NCBI RefSeq assembly: GCF_029407905.1 | Contig: NC_073645.1 | Coordinates: 53,897,501-53,961,500, forward strand | From: Bubalus kerabau | Taxonomy: Eukaryota; Chordata; Mammalia; Artiodactyla; Bovidae | Reading direction: 5' to 3' | DNA length: 64,000 bases | Part shown: piece by piece, positions 36,701 to 46,216 of the stretch | Layout: every line of letters starts with the position of its first letter | Position numbering within the stretch: position 1 is the first letter of the stretch | The notes under the pieces: generated by a model | Databases searched by the model: none | What the model was told of the DNA's origin: nothing | What the model saw: only the letters and a program-made list of their open reading frames with translations | Made by a program: the position numbers and the translations under genes

Positions 36701-38929
36701 CTTGGGCGGCCTGGTCAAGGAAACCAGCGTGAAATCTGAGCAGAGACTCCAAGACCAGGAGCACTGTGGGCACAGAGGACCTTGGTCATCACATCCGGGA
36801 CTGAGACTTTGAGTTTTGTTCTAAACACGTCAGGGCAGAGATGGGCATGAAGCATCAGAGGCTCAGACCAGAGGAGGCATGACAGCTCTCTATTCCCGCC
36901 TCACAGATTCCTCTAGCAGGGTGGGTGGGCTGCAACCAGGAGCTCTGCAGAGACCATGGGTGGGGGCCAATGAGGGCCTGACCAGAGCCAGTGGGATTCC
37001 ACCTCTCGATCAAAGCGGGCCGGTAATATGAATTGTGTTTGAGGATGCTGTGTTTGGAAACAACATAGGATAGAGGATAACTAATAACTGAGCATCTAAT
37101 TTAATCCTGGTCCGAAAGCCTGTTTATTTAGACCAAGCAGCTGAGCGAACACTATAGCAGTGGGCCTGACCGCCAGGTCCTGGAGCAGGGCGCCTGTCAA
37201 GCCAGGGCTTGAGTCAGGAGAGAACCAGGGTCGGGCACCCCCAGACTGCCTGAGTAGACTCCAGATGGGTCGGGGTGACGGGCTTATCGTGGGGGAAGCT
37301 CACGGGCATGGAGGGAGCTCCTCCCCTGGAATGACACAGGCTCTGGGCAGCCACCCTGGTCCCCGAACCTGACCCACACCCGCAGCCTCATGCAGCTGGA
37401 GCCCGGCTAATGCAGGGCCTCTGTGAGGTGGGCCAGCAGAGGACTGGGCCTTGACTGGAACTAGAGGGTTCTTTATTTCCTTGGTGGCCAAGCCTGAGCT
37501 GGGGTCCCATTCTGTGTGCCCCTCAGCCCGGCACTGAGTCACTGGACCCTCTCTGGGGCACGTGTGAAATCCCGGAGGAGCTCATCCCACCTGGAGCCGG
37601 TGGCAAGGAGCCCAGGATGCCAAGGCACCCGGCAGGATTGAAGGCTCCCTGTGCTCTGAGGGGTGGGGAGACTTGCGGGGGGTCAAGGGCAGCAGCAGGA
37701 CCCTCAGCAGAGGCCCGAAAGGGTCTGAGGCGAAGCTGAGGGATGTCCCGGCTTGAGAGGTCCTAGGGTCCAGGCACTCCCTGCCATGTGAGCCTCGGTC
37801 ACCCAAGATGAGCCTGTCGCCCTCTGCCAGGTCCGGGCTGGGCAGCCTGTGGCCACACACGACCCAGAGAAGGACAATGCTTCCTAGGTTGTCAGGGTGA
37901 GGCGGGCCAGGTCCCAGCACAGCGAGTCCCAGTCCTCTTCTCGAGCCCTCTACAACCCCAGGAGGGGCTCCGAGGACCCTGAGGGTCCCCACCCGCCCAC
38001 AAGGGACAGAGCGGGGCTCAGGCACCCCGTTGAGGCTCGGTCCCAGACCCCTGGGCGGTGGGCCAGTGCTCCTCCCAGGGGGCTCCCCTATGTCCCCAGT
38101 GAGGGCTCTCTGCTGAGGAGCATCTTCACAGTTCTGCCTCTCCCCGGGAGGCTCACTGCCCACCCTTCCATCCCCCCTTTGTCCACCAGGTGTGAGGCTG
38201 GAGGGAGGCCGGGCTGAGCTGCCGCAGGCGGAGGTCCACGCAGGTCCTGCCCCTCGGACCCGGGAGCGTGAGGCGGAAGGGCGTGAAGTCCGGGACCCTC
38301 CGCACCCCGGACCCCGAAGGCGAGGGCTCCACCCTGGGGTCCCCATAGTGGCAGAGGAAGCCAGGCTCCCAGACTCAGAGGTGGTCTGGCCGCAAGGGCC
38401 CCCTGCCCCAGATTCTCCGATCCGGCCCGTCTGGCTTCGGGAGCGCAGGGCCGGCGCCGGCTGGCGGCAAGCTTCCCAAGGGAGGGCCAGAGCCACGCCG
38501 CCGGCTCCCCGCAGGAGCCCCCCCAAGGTCGGGCCGGGACTCGGCGCCTCTGTCGTGCACATGAAGGCATCCCCGGTGACCGCGGAGGCGCGCGCTCCTC
38601 CAGTCCGCGGGCGGGGCGCACCCCTGCCGCCTCCGGCGGCCTCCCAGGCCGAGAGCCCGGCCCAGGCTCCGTGCTCCTGGGTGCCCGGGAGGCGTCTGGA
38701 GCGTCCCGCAGCGGAGCCCCCGGGCAGGCGACGGCCCTCAGACGCTACGGCCGGGCGGGGCCCCGTGGGGAGGCCGGGCACGTCCCGGGGAGGGCGCCGG
38801 AGCCGGTCCTGCGGCCGCTCCCTTCCCGCCCCCTCCGCTCTCCCCGGCCCGGCCTCCCGCGGCCTCCGCTCCCAGCGCAGCCTCTCAGGCCTCTTCCCCT
38901 GGCTCCCCCACGCACCACTGTCTCTCCTC

Positions 38930-39415
38930 ACACTCCGCCTCTGCTCTCACACCCGCCTCTCCTCTCCTTATACACCCCGCCTCTCCTCTCCCCACACCCC
39001 GCCTCTCCTTTCCCCACACCCCGCCTCTCCTCTCCTTATACACCCCGCCTCTCCTCTCCTTATACACCCCGCCTCTCCTCTCCTTATACACCCCGCCTCT
39101 CCTCTCCCCACACCCCGCCTCTCCTCTCCTTATACACCCCGCCTCTCCTCTCCTTATACACCCCGCCTCTCCTCTCCCCACACCCCGCCTCTCCTCTCCT
39201 TATACACCCCGCCTCTCCTCTCCTTATACACCCCGCCTCTCCTCTCCCCACACCCCGCCTCTCCTCTCCTTATACACCCCGCCTCTCCTCTCCTTATACA
39301 CCCCGCCTCTCCTCTCCTTATACACCCCGCCTCTCCTCTCCCCACACCCCGCCTCTCCTCTCCCCACACCCCGCCTCTCCTCTCCTTATACACCCCGCCT
39401 CGCCTCTCCTCTCCT
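38930..39415. repeat. Pyrimidine-rich tandem array with higher-order structure
   Basis: About 20 units of two kinds: a 25-bp unit (CGCCTCTCCTCTCCTTATAC + ACCCC) and a 23-bp unit in which TTATA is replaced by CCA. Much of the array follows the order long-long-short, giving a 73-bp higher-order period. Nearly all purines are on the minus strand. Two very long open frames (about 480-500 codons) crossing it are products of the repeat. Confidence 0.9.
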
Positions 39416-39659
39416 CTCCCCACCCCTTCCTCTCCTCTTCTTTCCTCTCCTCTCCTCTACACACCTGGCCTCTGCTCCCCTCCCCGCCGCCTCCTCCCCG
39501 GCCTCCCGCCTCCGTCTTCGCCTGGAGTAGTTGCCCCTTTGAAGCCCCCGCCGGCTTCGCGGCGTCCTCAGCGCTCCCACCACTCGCGGAGCTGCCCTCA
39601 GGCCCCTCGGTTTCAGCTCCTTTTCATCCTTTCCTCCTCAACTTGATTAAAACCAGCGG

Positions 39660-39945
39660 AGAAACTGACGTCAGGGGGCGGGGGTCATGGTCGAGGGGCG
39701 GAGCCTACGCTCTGGGGAAGCCCCGCCCTTCCCCGGCCCGGGCCCCTTTGTGCCGGAGGGCGGGGGCAAGGTCTGGCCGAGGGGGCGGAGCCTACCCTCA
39801 GGGAGGAAGCGAAGCCCCGCCCCGCCCCGTCCGCTCTCCGGCCCCTTTGGGTAGGCGCGCGGGGACACGGCCCGGGCTGTTTCTGCGAGGCCGTGCGTGG
39901 CCAGCCGTCCTGAGCCCACAAAGCGACCAGGTGTGTCTCCCAGGT
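39660..39945 (+). promoter_or_regulatory. CpG-island promoter candidate with CRE and duplicated GC-box module
   Basis: Perfect TGACGTCA at 39666-39673 followed at once by GGGGGCGG. The module GAGGGGCGGAGCCTAC occurs at 39693-39708 and again at 39779-39795, each followed by an AAGCCCCGCC inverted GC box. Donor-like sites CCAG|GTGTGTC (about 39930) and CCCAG|GTACTG (about 39942) follow. No coding exon is visible here. It could be the promoter and noncoding first exon of the TIR gene 5 kb downstream, but that link is inference. Confidence 0.5.
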
Positions 39946-39949
39946 ACTG

Positions 39950-42900
39950 TTTGGTTGTTTTTAGTGTTTGTAGAAAGAATGAGACGGAGAAGGAGAGAAA
40001 ATTCGGACAGGTTTAGGGGACAGGCCACCAAGGCCCCACCCCAGTCGTCCTGGACCTCGGGCCTCAGAGGCGGTGCTCGGCCCTCCTGGAGCGGGTGGTG
40101 TGAAGGACCCCATAGGTCTTGCCCCTGGGAGCTCGAGCTGATGGCGGGAACGGGGGTGGTGGTGGAGTAGTGCCCCTGGGGGTCAGCTCCGGTTCCCTCA
40201 GCCCCCAGCTCTCCCCGCGGCGGTGAGGGCCTGGCCAGCAGATGTGGGGGTGGGAGTCGGAGGAGGGCACCTTCCGTTTGCACGCATCTTCCTGGGGAGT
40301 CTGTTCTCTACCTGGAACAATCAGCTCTTCATGCAAGGGCGCAGAGCGCGGGTGTAAACTCGCTTTCCTTCATTGGCTCATTCATTCATTCATTGAAGAA
40401 ATAGCTGTGGGCATTTTTCCAGCTGTACCTGGGCCCTGGAATGCAGCCCTAGGGAGCCAGGGAGAACAACCCTTTGGGGCCCTGTCCCAGCTCAGGCCTA
40501 AGCCTGGGTCCCCACCTCCCCTGACCCCTGGGCCTTGCGGCTTCCTCCTCCTCCTTCATCCTGCTCTGGGAAGACCTCTCCTCGGTGTGGCCTCCCCTCC
40601 AGCCACACCATACACGCTCCCACATACACAGAGTCCCCCACACCCACCTGTGGCTCCCGGAGCCCACAGACCTGCAGTGCAGGGCTGGTTCCACCTCGCC
40701 GGCCCGGCTCTTAGCCGGGCTGCCAGGCCCAGGGCCCCCGGGGACACCTGTCAGACTGGGGCCCTCTGGTCTCCTGCTGGCCTCCACCTTGTGATGAGGC
40801 CCAGACACTAGATCTGGAAGGGCTCCTAGGAAATCTGGGACCCTGAGTGCAGAGACCTCACCTGGCCAGGGGCCTCCGTGGGTGAACCTCAGTCTGACCA
40901 GGTGAAAGTGTGGTAACAGCCATGGACACACCCCGTGCTGACCAGCACCCTCGCCTCTCCGGGCCTTAGCTGGGCCTGTGGCTCTCGGGTTCCCGTCTCC
41001 CCCACCCCTGTGCAGCACCCTGGAAGCAGGACCGCACCCAGGACCAGGGCTCTCCCTGGCCCTGTGGCCCCCACAGTCCCTCGTGGGCTCTGTTGTGGGC
41101 ACAGCCCTGCCCCATGTCCCCCTCCCTGCAAGGTCTCAGTCTGTCTTTTCTAAAATCGCACTCAGTCTCCCCCTTGACCCGTGGGTTCCTGCCCCGTCAT
41201 CCGCTTGAGGCGCCTCAGCACACAGACTGGCAGGAAGGCAGGAAGCTGCTGCCACAAGGAGCCCCCACTGGCTGCCCAACAGGAAGTTCCAGATGGCGTG
41301 AGGGAGTTGGGCCAGCCAGCATCCTGTTGTTGCCTTGTAAACAGAGGAACTGAGTGCCTGGCTGGCTGCTCAGGCGTGAGCTCTCAAGATCAAGCAAGTG
41401 GGAGGCAGGGTTCCATCTGCGGGGGGCACATGTCTCCCCCACCCCTCAGCCTGCTGTGCGGAGCTGGGGGCCTGCCCTCCCTCTGGGCTCTGGGCGGTGG
41501 GCCCGGCCTGCTTGAGGCTCTCTGTGCCGCCGGCCAGTCACAGCTGAGCACAGAGCCGGCCACCAGCACCATTTCCAACCGGTCAGAGGCCCTTCTACCT
41601 GCCCTCGCCTGAGGCTGCCGTCCGACCTAGACCCTTCCTGGGGTTGTGGGCAGGCCCTGGCTAGGGGAGTGGGGACTGCAGGCCACACTTGAGGCCTTCC
41701 CTGGGCCTGGAGCTGCACCTCGGGGTGGGCATAGTCCAGGTGTGGACACGGTTGACCCAGGGTAGAGGAGCCTGTCATGTGGGAAGTTGACCTGAGCTTG
41801 GTTCTCCCTCCCTCTCGTCCATCCCAAATACGTCTGCTGCTTGGCAGGCTGGACACACGGATGCCCACTAAGTCCACCTCCGACCTTGGCGAGCAGGGCC
41901 AGTGAGCTGGGACACAGCGCCTGTGCTGGGGGCTGCTGGGGAGGGGGTGAGACTCCAGGGGGCCTTACTCAGAGGCTCCCCTGAGATCTGGAAGCAAAGA
42001 GGGAAAGGGTGACCAGCAGAGGCTATGGAGGCTGGGTGAGGCAGGAGCCCTGGGGCTGACCGAGGGGCCTGCAGGGTGAGGGGCCACGGGAGCTCGGGAG
42101 GAGACCACCTAGGGACCCCGCTGGCCAGCAGGGCCCACTCCCCCTGGCAGCACCCGCGCCTGTCCAGACACCGATCAAAGGGTCAGACAGCAGCTGGCTG
42201 AAGTCATCTAGTCCAGCCTTGATGGGAAGGAAGAGGAAGCAGCCTTGCCTGTCCCTGAGAGCACTGGGAGCACGCGGCAGGGGGCACGGGGTGTTGGCTC
42301 CCTCCCCATTCCTCCAGGTCAAGGGTGCTGAGAGCAGAGCAGGACCCCAGCCTGGCTGGGGCGGGAGTCCTCTGGGCTGTGCTCCGAGGAGAGAGCCAAG
42401 CCCCCCAGGGTGCCCCCGCGGGGTTCTCGCCAGGAACATCCCATCCTGCACAGTCAGCATCTGTGGTCAGGGCTGCGGTCACGCGGAACAGCTGCTGGGG
42501 CTCCCAAGAGAGCCCCGAGGTCACAGCTCCGTTCCCCTGCTTTCAGTGCTCTGGTTACCAGTGGACTGTCTCTAACTCTATCCTGCCCATGTGACAACTC
42601 AGGTTTTAAGTGGAAAGATGGCTCAGACGGGAAAGAGTCCGCCTGCAATGCGGGACACCCGGGTTTGATCCCTGAGTCGGAAAGATCCCGTGAAGAAGAG
42701 CATGGCAACCCACTCCAGTATTCTTGCCTGGAGAATTCCATGGGCAGAAGAACCTGATGGGCTATAGTCCACGGGGTCGCAAAGAGCAGGCACGACTGAG
42801 TGACTTAGCACCACTTTGATTTAGCTTGTGTTTCTTCCTCGGGTATGAGGCTGCCTAGCGGATTTTTTCAAGTGATCACATGTGTCCAATGGCCCAGATC

Positions 42901-44940
42901 AGAGAGGACCGTTTGGGGGCCGGCTTCCCCAGGTGGGAGGGAGAGGTCGAGGCCCCGAGGGACACAGTGGCCCTCCCCGGTCGGCAGCACTGGTGAAGGG
43001 AGGGAAGGTTTCAGGAAGCCACAGCAGGCTTGGACCGCCAGGTCCCCGCCCCCGGGGGGAAGGTTCCTGGAGGAGAGCAGCTGTTGAGGAGGGTCACCGG
43101 CAGCTGGGATCTTCCCTCGGAGCTGGCAGCCAGCCCCAGTTACCGTGTGCACTCCCCGCCCCCGGACCCCAGCCTGGCCTGCCCTCCTGAGGATGGTACC
43201 CCTGCCCTTCCCATCGCTGCTTCCAGCGGGAGGCCCGGCCCAGGCTCCAGGGAGCTCGGGGCCCCGCCAGGGCCTCCTGCTCGCCTGGCTCCACCGTCAG
43301 GTGGATTCCAAGGGAGCCCTGGCCGTCCCGCCTCCGGGACCAGCCGGTGCCCTTTCCCAGCAGCAGCTGCGCTGGCCACTTCTCCTGAAACACCCTCCTT
43401 CCTCAATTTGCTTCCTTCCTTCTTTCCCTTTCCTGCTGTTCATCAGATTTAGCAGAGATGTCTCAGACAGCGGTGGCTGCAGAAGTCCTTCTGTCTGGGG
43501 CAGACGCGCCCTGGCTGCTCCCAGGCCTCCTCTGAGGACAGGCTTGGGGAGTGGGCAGCGTGGGCACCACATAGGAGGCCCTTGGTGCCCAGGAAGCACA
43601 GCGGCAGCCTCTGCCTCCCGGACGCCTGGACGCTGCGGGGGAGCGCCTTCTCCCCCTTGGAGGTTAGAGGAGATGGGGTGGTGTCCCGAGCGCCAGGCTT
43701 CCCCAGGGCGTCCCTCAGAGCCTCAGCGCCTCCTCCCCTGGTTCTCAGCTGCCCGGCCAACTCGGGATGCAGGGGCCTTGTGGCAGGGGCAGGGGGGGCT
43801 AGACCACAGGGGCTTCCTGGGCTGTCTTGGCCCTCGTGACCCCCACCCTGATCCCCCAGTGGGGAGGGGTCCAAGCTGGAGGCCCCAAGGCCATGAGGTC
43901 ACAGCCTGCCTTGGGCCTGCGGGGTTGAGAGCTGCTTGCTGGGACCCGCACAGGGCCATGGGCGTGCGAGGAAGCCTGCAGGACTGGGTCCTGGGAAGAG
44001 GTGCTCTTGGGGACAAGCAGGCAGACCCATGAGGGCGGCCCAGGCTCAGCTCTGGCTCCTGGACAGGCATGGCGGGGCCTCAGTGGGAGTCTGCGTGCAG
44101 AGCAGAAGCAGTCCAGGGCCCCGCACGGCGTGACCCCTCCCGGGGGCACGTTGCTGGGAAGACCCAGCCAGTGTACTCGCTGAGCTGCCGGCACCGCGGG
44201 AGGCGACGGCACCGGCCCAGCGCCCTCCCACAGCCCCGGAGGCTGGAGGCTGCAGGCCTCGGGCCTCGGGTATGTTTCCCTGAGACCCACTCCTGGCTCC
44301 TCGACAGCAGGTCCTCGTGCAAGGGTGGGTGTGGGCAGCAGGAACTCCATGGGGTCTCCTTCAGAAGGACACTGAGCCCCGCCTGGGGCTCCACCAGTGC
44401 CCTTGTCACTTCCCCGAAGCCCCCCTCCTTAGGCCCTCACCACGGGGTTAGGGTCGCAGCACAGGAAGTCCGGGAGGGCACAGACGTCCAGCCTCCCATG
44501 CGGAGGGAAACAAGAACCACAGGGGACTGCAGGTGTGGCCTCCGTGAGCCCCAGCCCTTTGGAGCCAGATGTCCTGTGGATGTCCCCAGAGGCCCTGAGT
44601 GGGCGCCGCAGAGGGCAGACCCCCAGGGTGTGCTGGAGCAGGGTCCCGGTCACTGGGGTTCGGTGGAGACCCGAAGGCAGGCCCCAGAGTGGGAGGGGCT
44701 CAGGGCCCTCCCGGGAGGCTGTGTCCTCGGGACGGGTGAGGGGCGCCTGTGACTTCCTCTGGGGGGTCCCGTGTTGGGAGGGGGAAGGGTGGCCGTCACT
44801 GACCGCACCCTGGCAGGCTTGGGTGGTTGGCAGCTTCCTGGGCTGACTGCGGCCGGTTGTGTCTGCGGCCCCACCTCTGCAGAGGGTCGGCCATAGTCCA
44901 TCTGCACAGTCAGCCCGTCCGTCTCCACCTCCTGCAGCCT
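39950..44940. other. DNA between promoter candidate and TIR gene, no coding exon recognised
   Basis: GC-rich, with one Bov-tA SINE at 42.6 kb. Several 150-300-codon open frames exist (for example 43145-44032) but they have biased, low-complexity composition and resemble no family I know. May be an intron of the gene at 44.99 kb. Confidence 0.4.
42612..42812 (+). mobile_element. Bov-tA SINE
   Basis: tRNA-like head GATGGCTCAGACGGGAAAG with GGGTTTGATCCC, Bov-A body (ATGGCAACCCACTCCAGTAT) and end CACGACTGAGTGACTTAGCA. Confidence 0.88.
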
Positions 44941-44989
44941 AAGGGTGCTTTCCTTCTCAGGAACCAGAGGCAGACCTGGGGCAGCACGC

Positions 44990-46216
44990 ATGGGTTCCTG
45001 TGCCGGGGAGGAAGGCGTGGCCCCGGCCATCCCCCCGCTGAGGCCTTGCGATCAGTTCCACCTGTTTGTGAGCTACAGCAGCGTGGACGCCGTGTGGACC
45101 CACAGGCTCACTGGCCGCCTGGAGGCCGAGCTCCCGGGGCTGAAGGTGTGCCTGCACGAGCGGGACTTCACGCCCGGCAGGAACGTGCTGGAGAACATGG
45201 CAGGCTGCATCCAGCAGAGCCAGAAGGTGCTGCTGGTGCTGAGCGAGGACTTTGTGCAAAGCCGCTGGTGCCTCCTGGAGGCCGACCTGTCCCTCGTGGG
45301 CTCCTGCCTGGAGAGGAAGCCGGTCCTCCCCGTCCTGCTGCGGCCCTGCCGGGTCCCGCTGCATCTCAGCCACCTGACCTACCTGGAGGCCACAGACGGC
45401 CGCTTCTTCCAGAAGCTGGTGCAGCTCCTGTGCACCCCCAGCCAGCACCTGGCGCGCCCCCCGGCCCTGCGCTCGGCCCCCGTCCTCTACAGCGGGAAGG
45501 CCCTGCTGACCCTGGACTGCATCAACAGGGACAGCCTGCCCTCGTGGAAGGTGGGCAGCTTCAGCACGCTGGCCGTGCCGGACCCCTTGAAGGAGGTGCT
45601 GGAGGACCCTGAGCTGTACAAGCAAGCCGTGGGCATCCTGAATGGTGTGCGCTCGCCCCGCTGCTGCCTGCGTTACCTGGGCTGCAGGGTCATTCTCGCC
45701 ATAGTCCTGATTTTCCTCTCTGTGGTTTCGGTGTTCTTACCCTTGGTCTTGGGGCTCCGGGAGCTCCACCCAGCTCAGCGGTTCCTCGTAATCAGCGCCA
45801 ATGCATTTTTCTGCCCCTTTTTCATGATCTTAAGCGTCAACACCCTGTGCTGGCTCCGAAGGTCTTCCAAGAAGACCCTGCGGGAGCTGGCGCGCCGCGT
45901 CGGGGAGGCCAACCTGCTGCTGGCGCCGCACTCGGTGCTCATGGGCTGCGAGACCAAGAACAAGCTCCACTTCGTGTATGTGCTGCTGGGCGACTGCAAG
46001 CAGACCTTCCTGGGCGCCCCCGAGGGCGAGGCCGCGTTCCAGGAGGCCATCCTGCGGTTTGCATCCAGCTATGCCTGCTGCCTCGCCCATGCGCACTTCC
46101 CCCACTGGGAGGAGGCCGCGGGGGCCCCGGGCCACCTAGAGGTGGGCCCGTGCTTCTGCCAGTTTGTGTCTCTGCAGCTGAGGAGACTCGGGGGGGTCGG
46201 GGTGAACCCCGTGTGA
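44990..46216 (+). CDS. TIR-domain / two-transmembrane protein with TMEM268-like C-terminal half, 408 aa, single coding exon
   Basis: Not recognised as any named mammalian TIR protein. Residues 21-148 form a Toll-type TIR domain: box 1 HLFVSYSS (24-31), box 2 / BB loop CLHERDFTPGR (54-64) with the conserved proline at 62, the SEDFVQSRWCLLE segment (85-97) and a box-3-like FF (139-140). TLR-type rather than IL-1R-type wording predominates. Two hydrophobic segments follow, about 233-255 and 265-288, with RR and KK just after the second, so both ends are predicted cytosolic. The rest (about 180-408), including HSVLMGCETKNKLHFVY and the C-terminal GPCFCQF, resembles the TMEM268 (DUF4481) family as I remember it. 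No signal peptide. The first in-frame ATG is 44990; an acceptor-like TTTCCTTCTCAG ends at 44960, so an upstream noncoding exon is likely. No frameshift or stop is seen, arguing against a pseudogene. Function is inference: a membrane-anchored TIR signalling or adaptor protein. Confidence 0.85.
   Translation: MGSCAGEEGVAPAIPPLRPCDQFHLFVSYSSVDAVWTHRLTGRLEAELPGLKVCLHERDFTPGRNVLENMAGCIQQSQKVLLVLSEDFVQSRWCLLEADLSLVGSCLERKPVLPVLLRPCRVPLHLSHLTYLEATDGRFFQKLVQLLCTPSQHLARPPALRSAPVLYSGKALLTLDCINRDSLPSWKVGSFSTLAVPDPLKEVLEDPELYKQAVGILNGVRSPRCCLRYLGCRVILAIVLIFLSVVSVFLPLVLGLRELHPAQRFLVISANAFFCPFFMILSVNTLCWLRRSSKKTLRELARRVGEANLLLAPHSVLMGCETKNKLHFVYVLLGDCKQTFLGAPEGEAAFQEAILRFASSYACCLAHAHFPHWEEAAGAPGHLEVGPCFCQFVSLQLRRLGGVGVNPV

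Larger units (their letters stand above)
29860..38190. other. Intergenic DNA, no gene recognised
   Basis: Moderately GC-rich DNA with many short open frames but none that resembles a family I know and none with a convincing splice chain. It contains a Bov-tA SINE, an L1-like fragment, a short (TA)n run at 32809-32826 and an AT-rich island at about 37.0-37.15 kb. The rest shows nothing I can name. Confidence 0.5.

Noticed and set aside
38192..40170. Two overlapping open frames of 484 and 499 codons on the plus strand
   Set aside because: Both run through the 23/25-bp pyrimidine array and translate to simple Ser/Pro/Leu repeats. Upstream and downstream parts look like CpG-island composition, not protein.
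43145..44032. 295-codon plus-strand frame upstream of the TIR gene
   Set aside because: Pro/Gly/Ser-rich, no domain and no initiator context; probably intron or 5' flank.
44827..45612. 261-codon frame overlapping the TIR gene, and a minus-strand frame 44957-45625
   Set aside because: Out-of-frame shadows of the TIR coding sequence; they show no domain, whereas the chosen frame has the TIR boxes and membrane spans.
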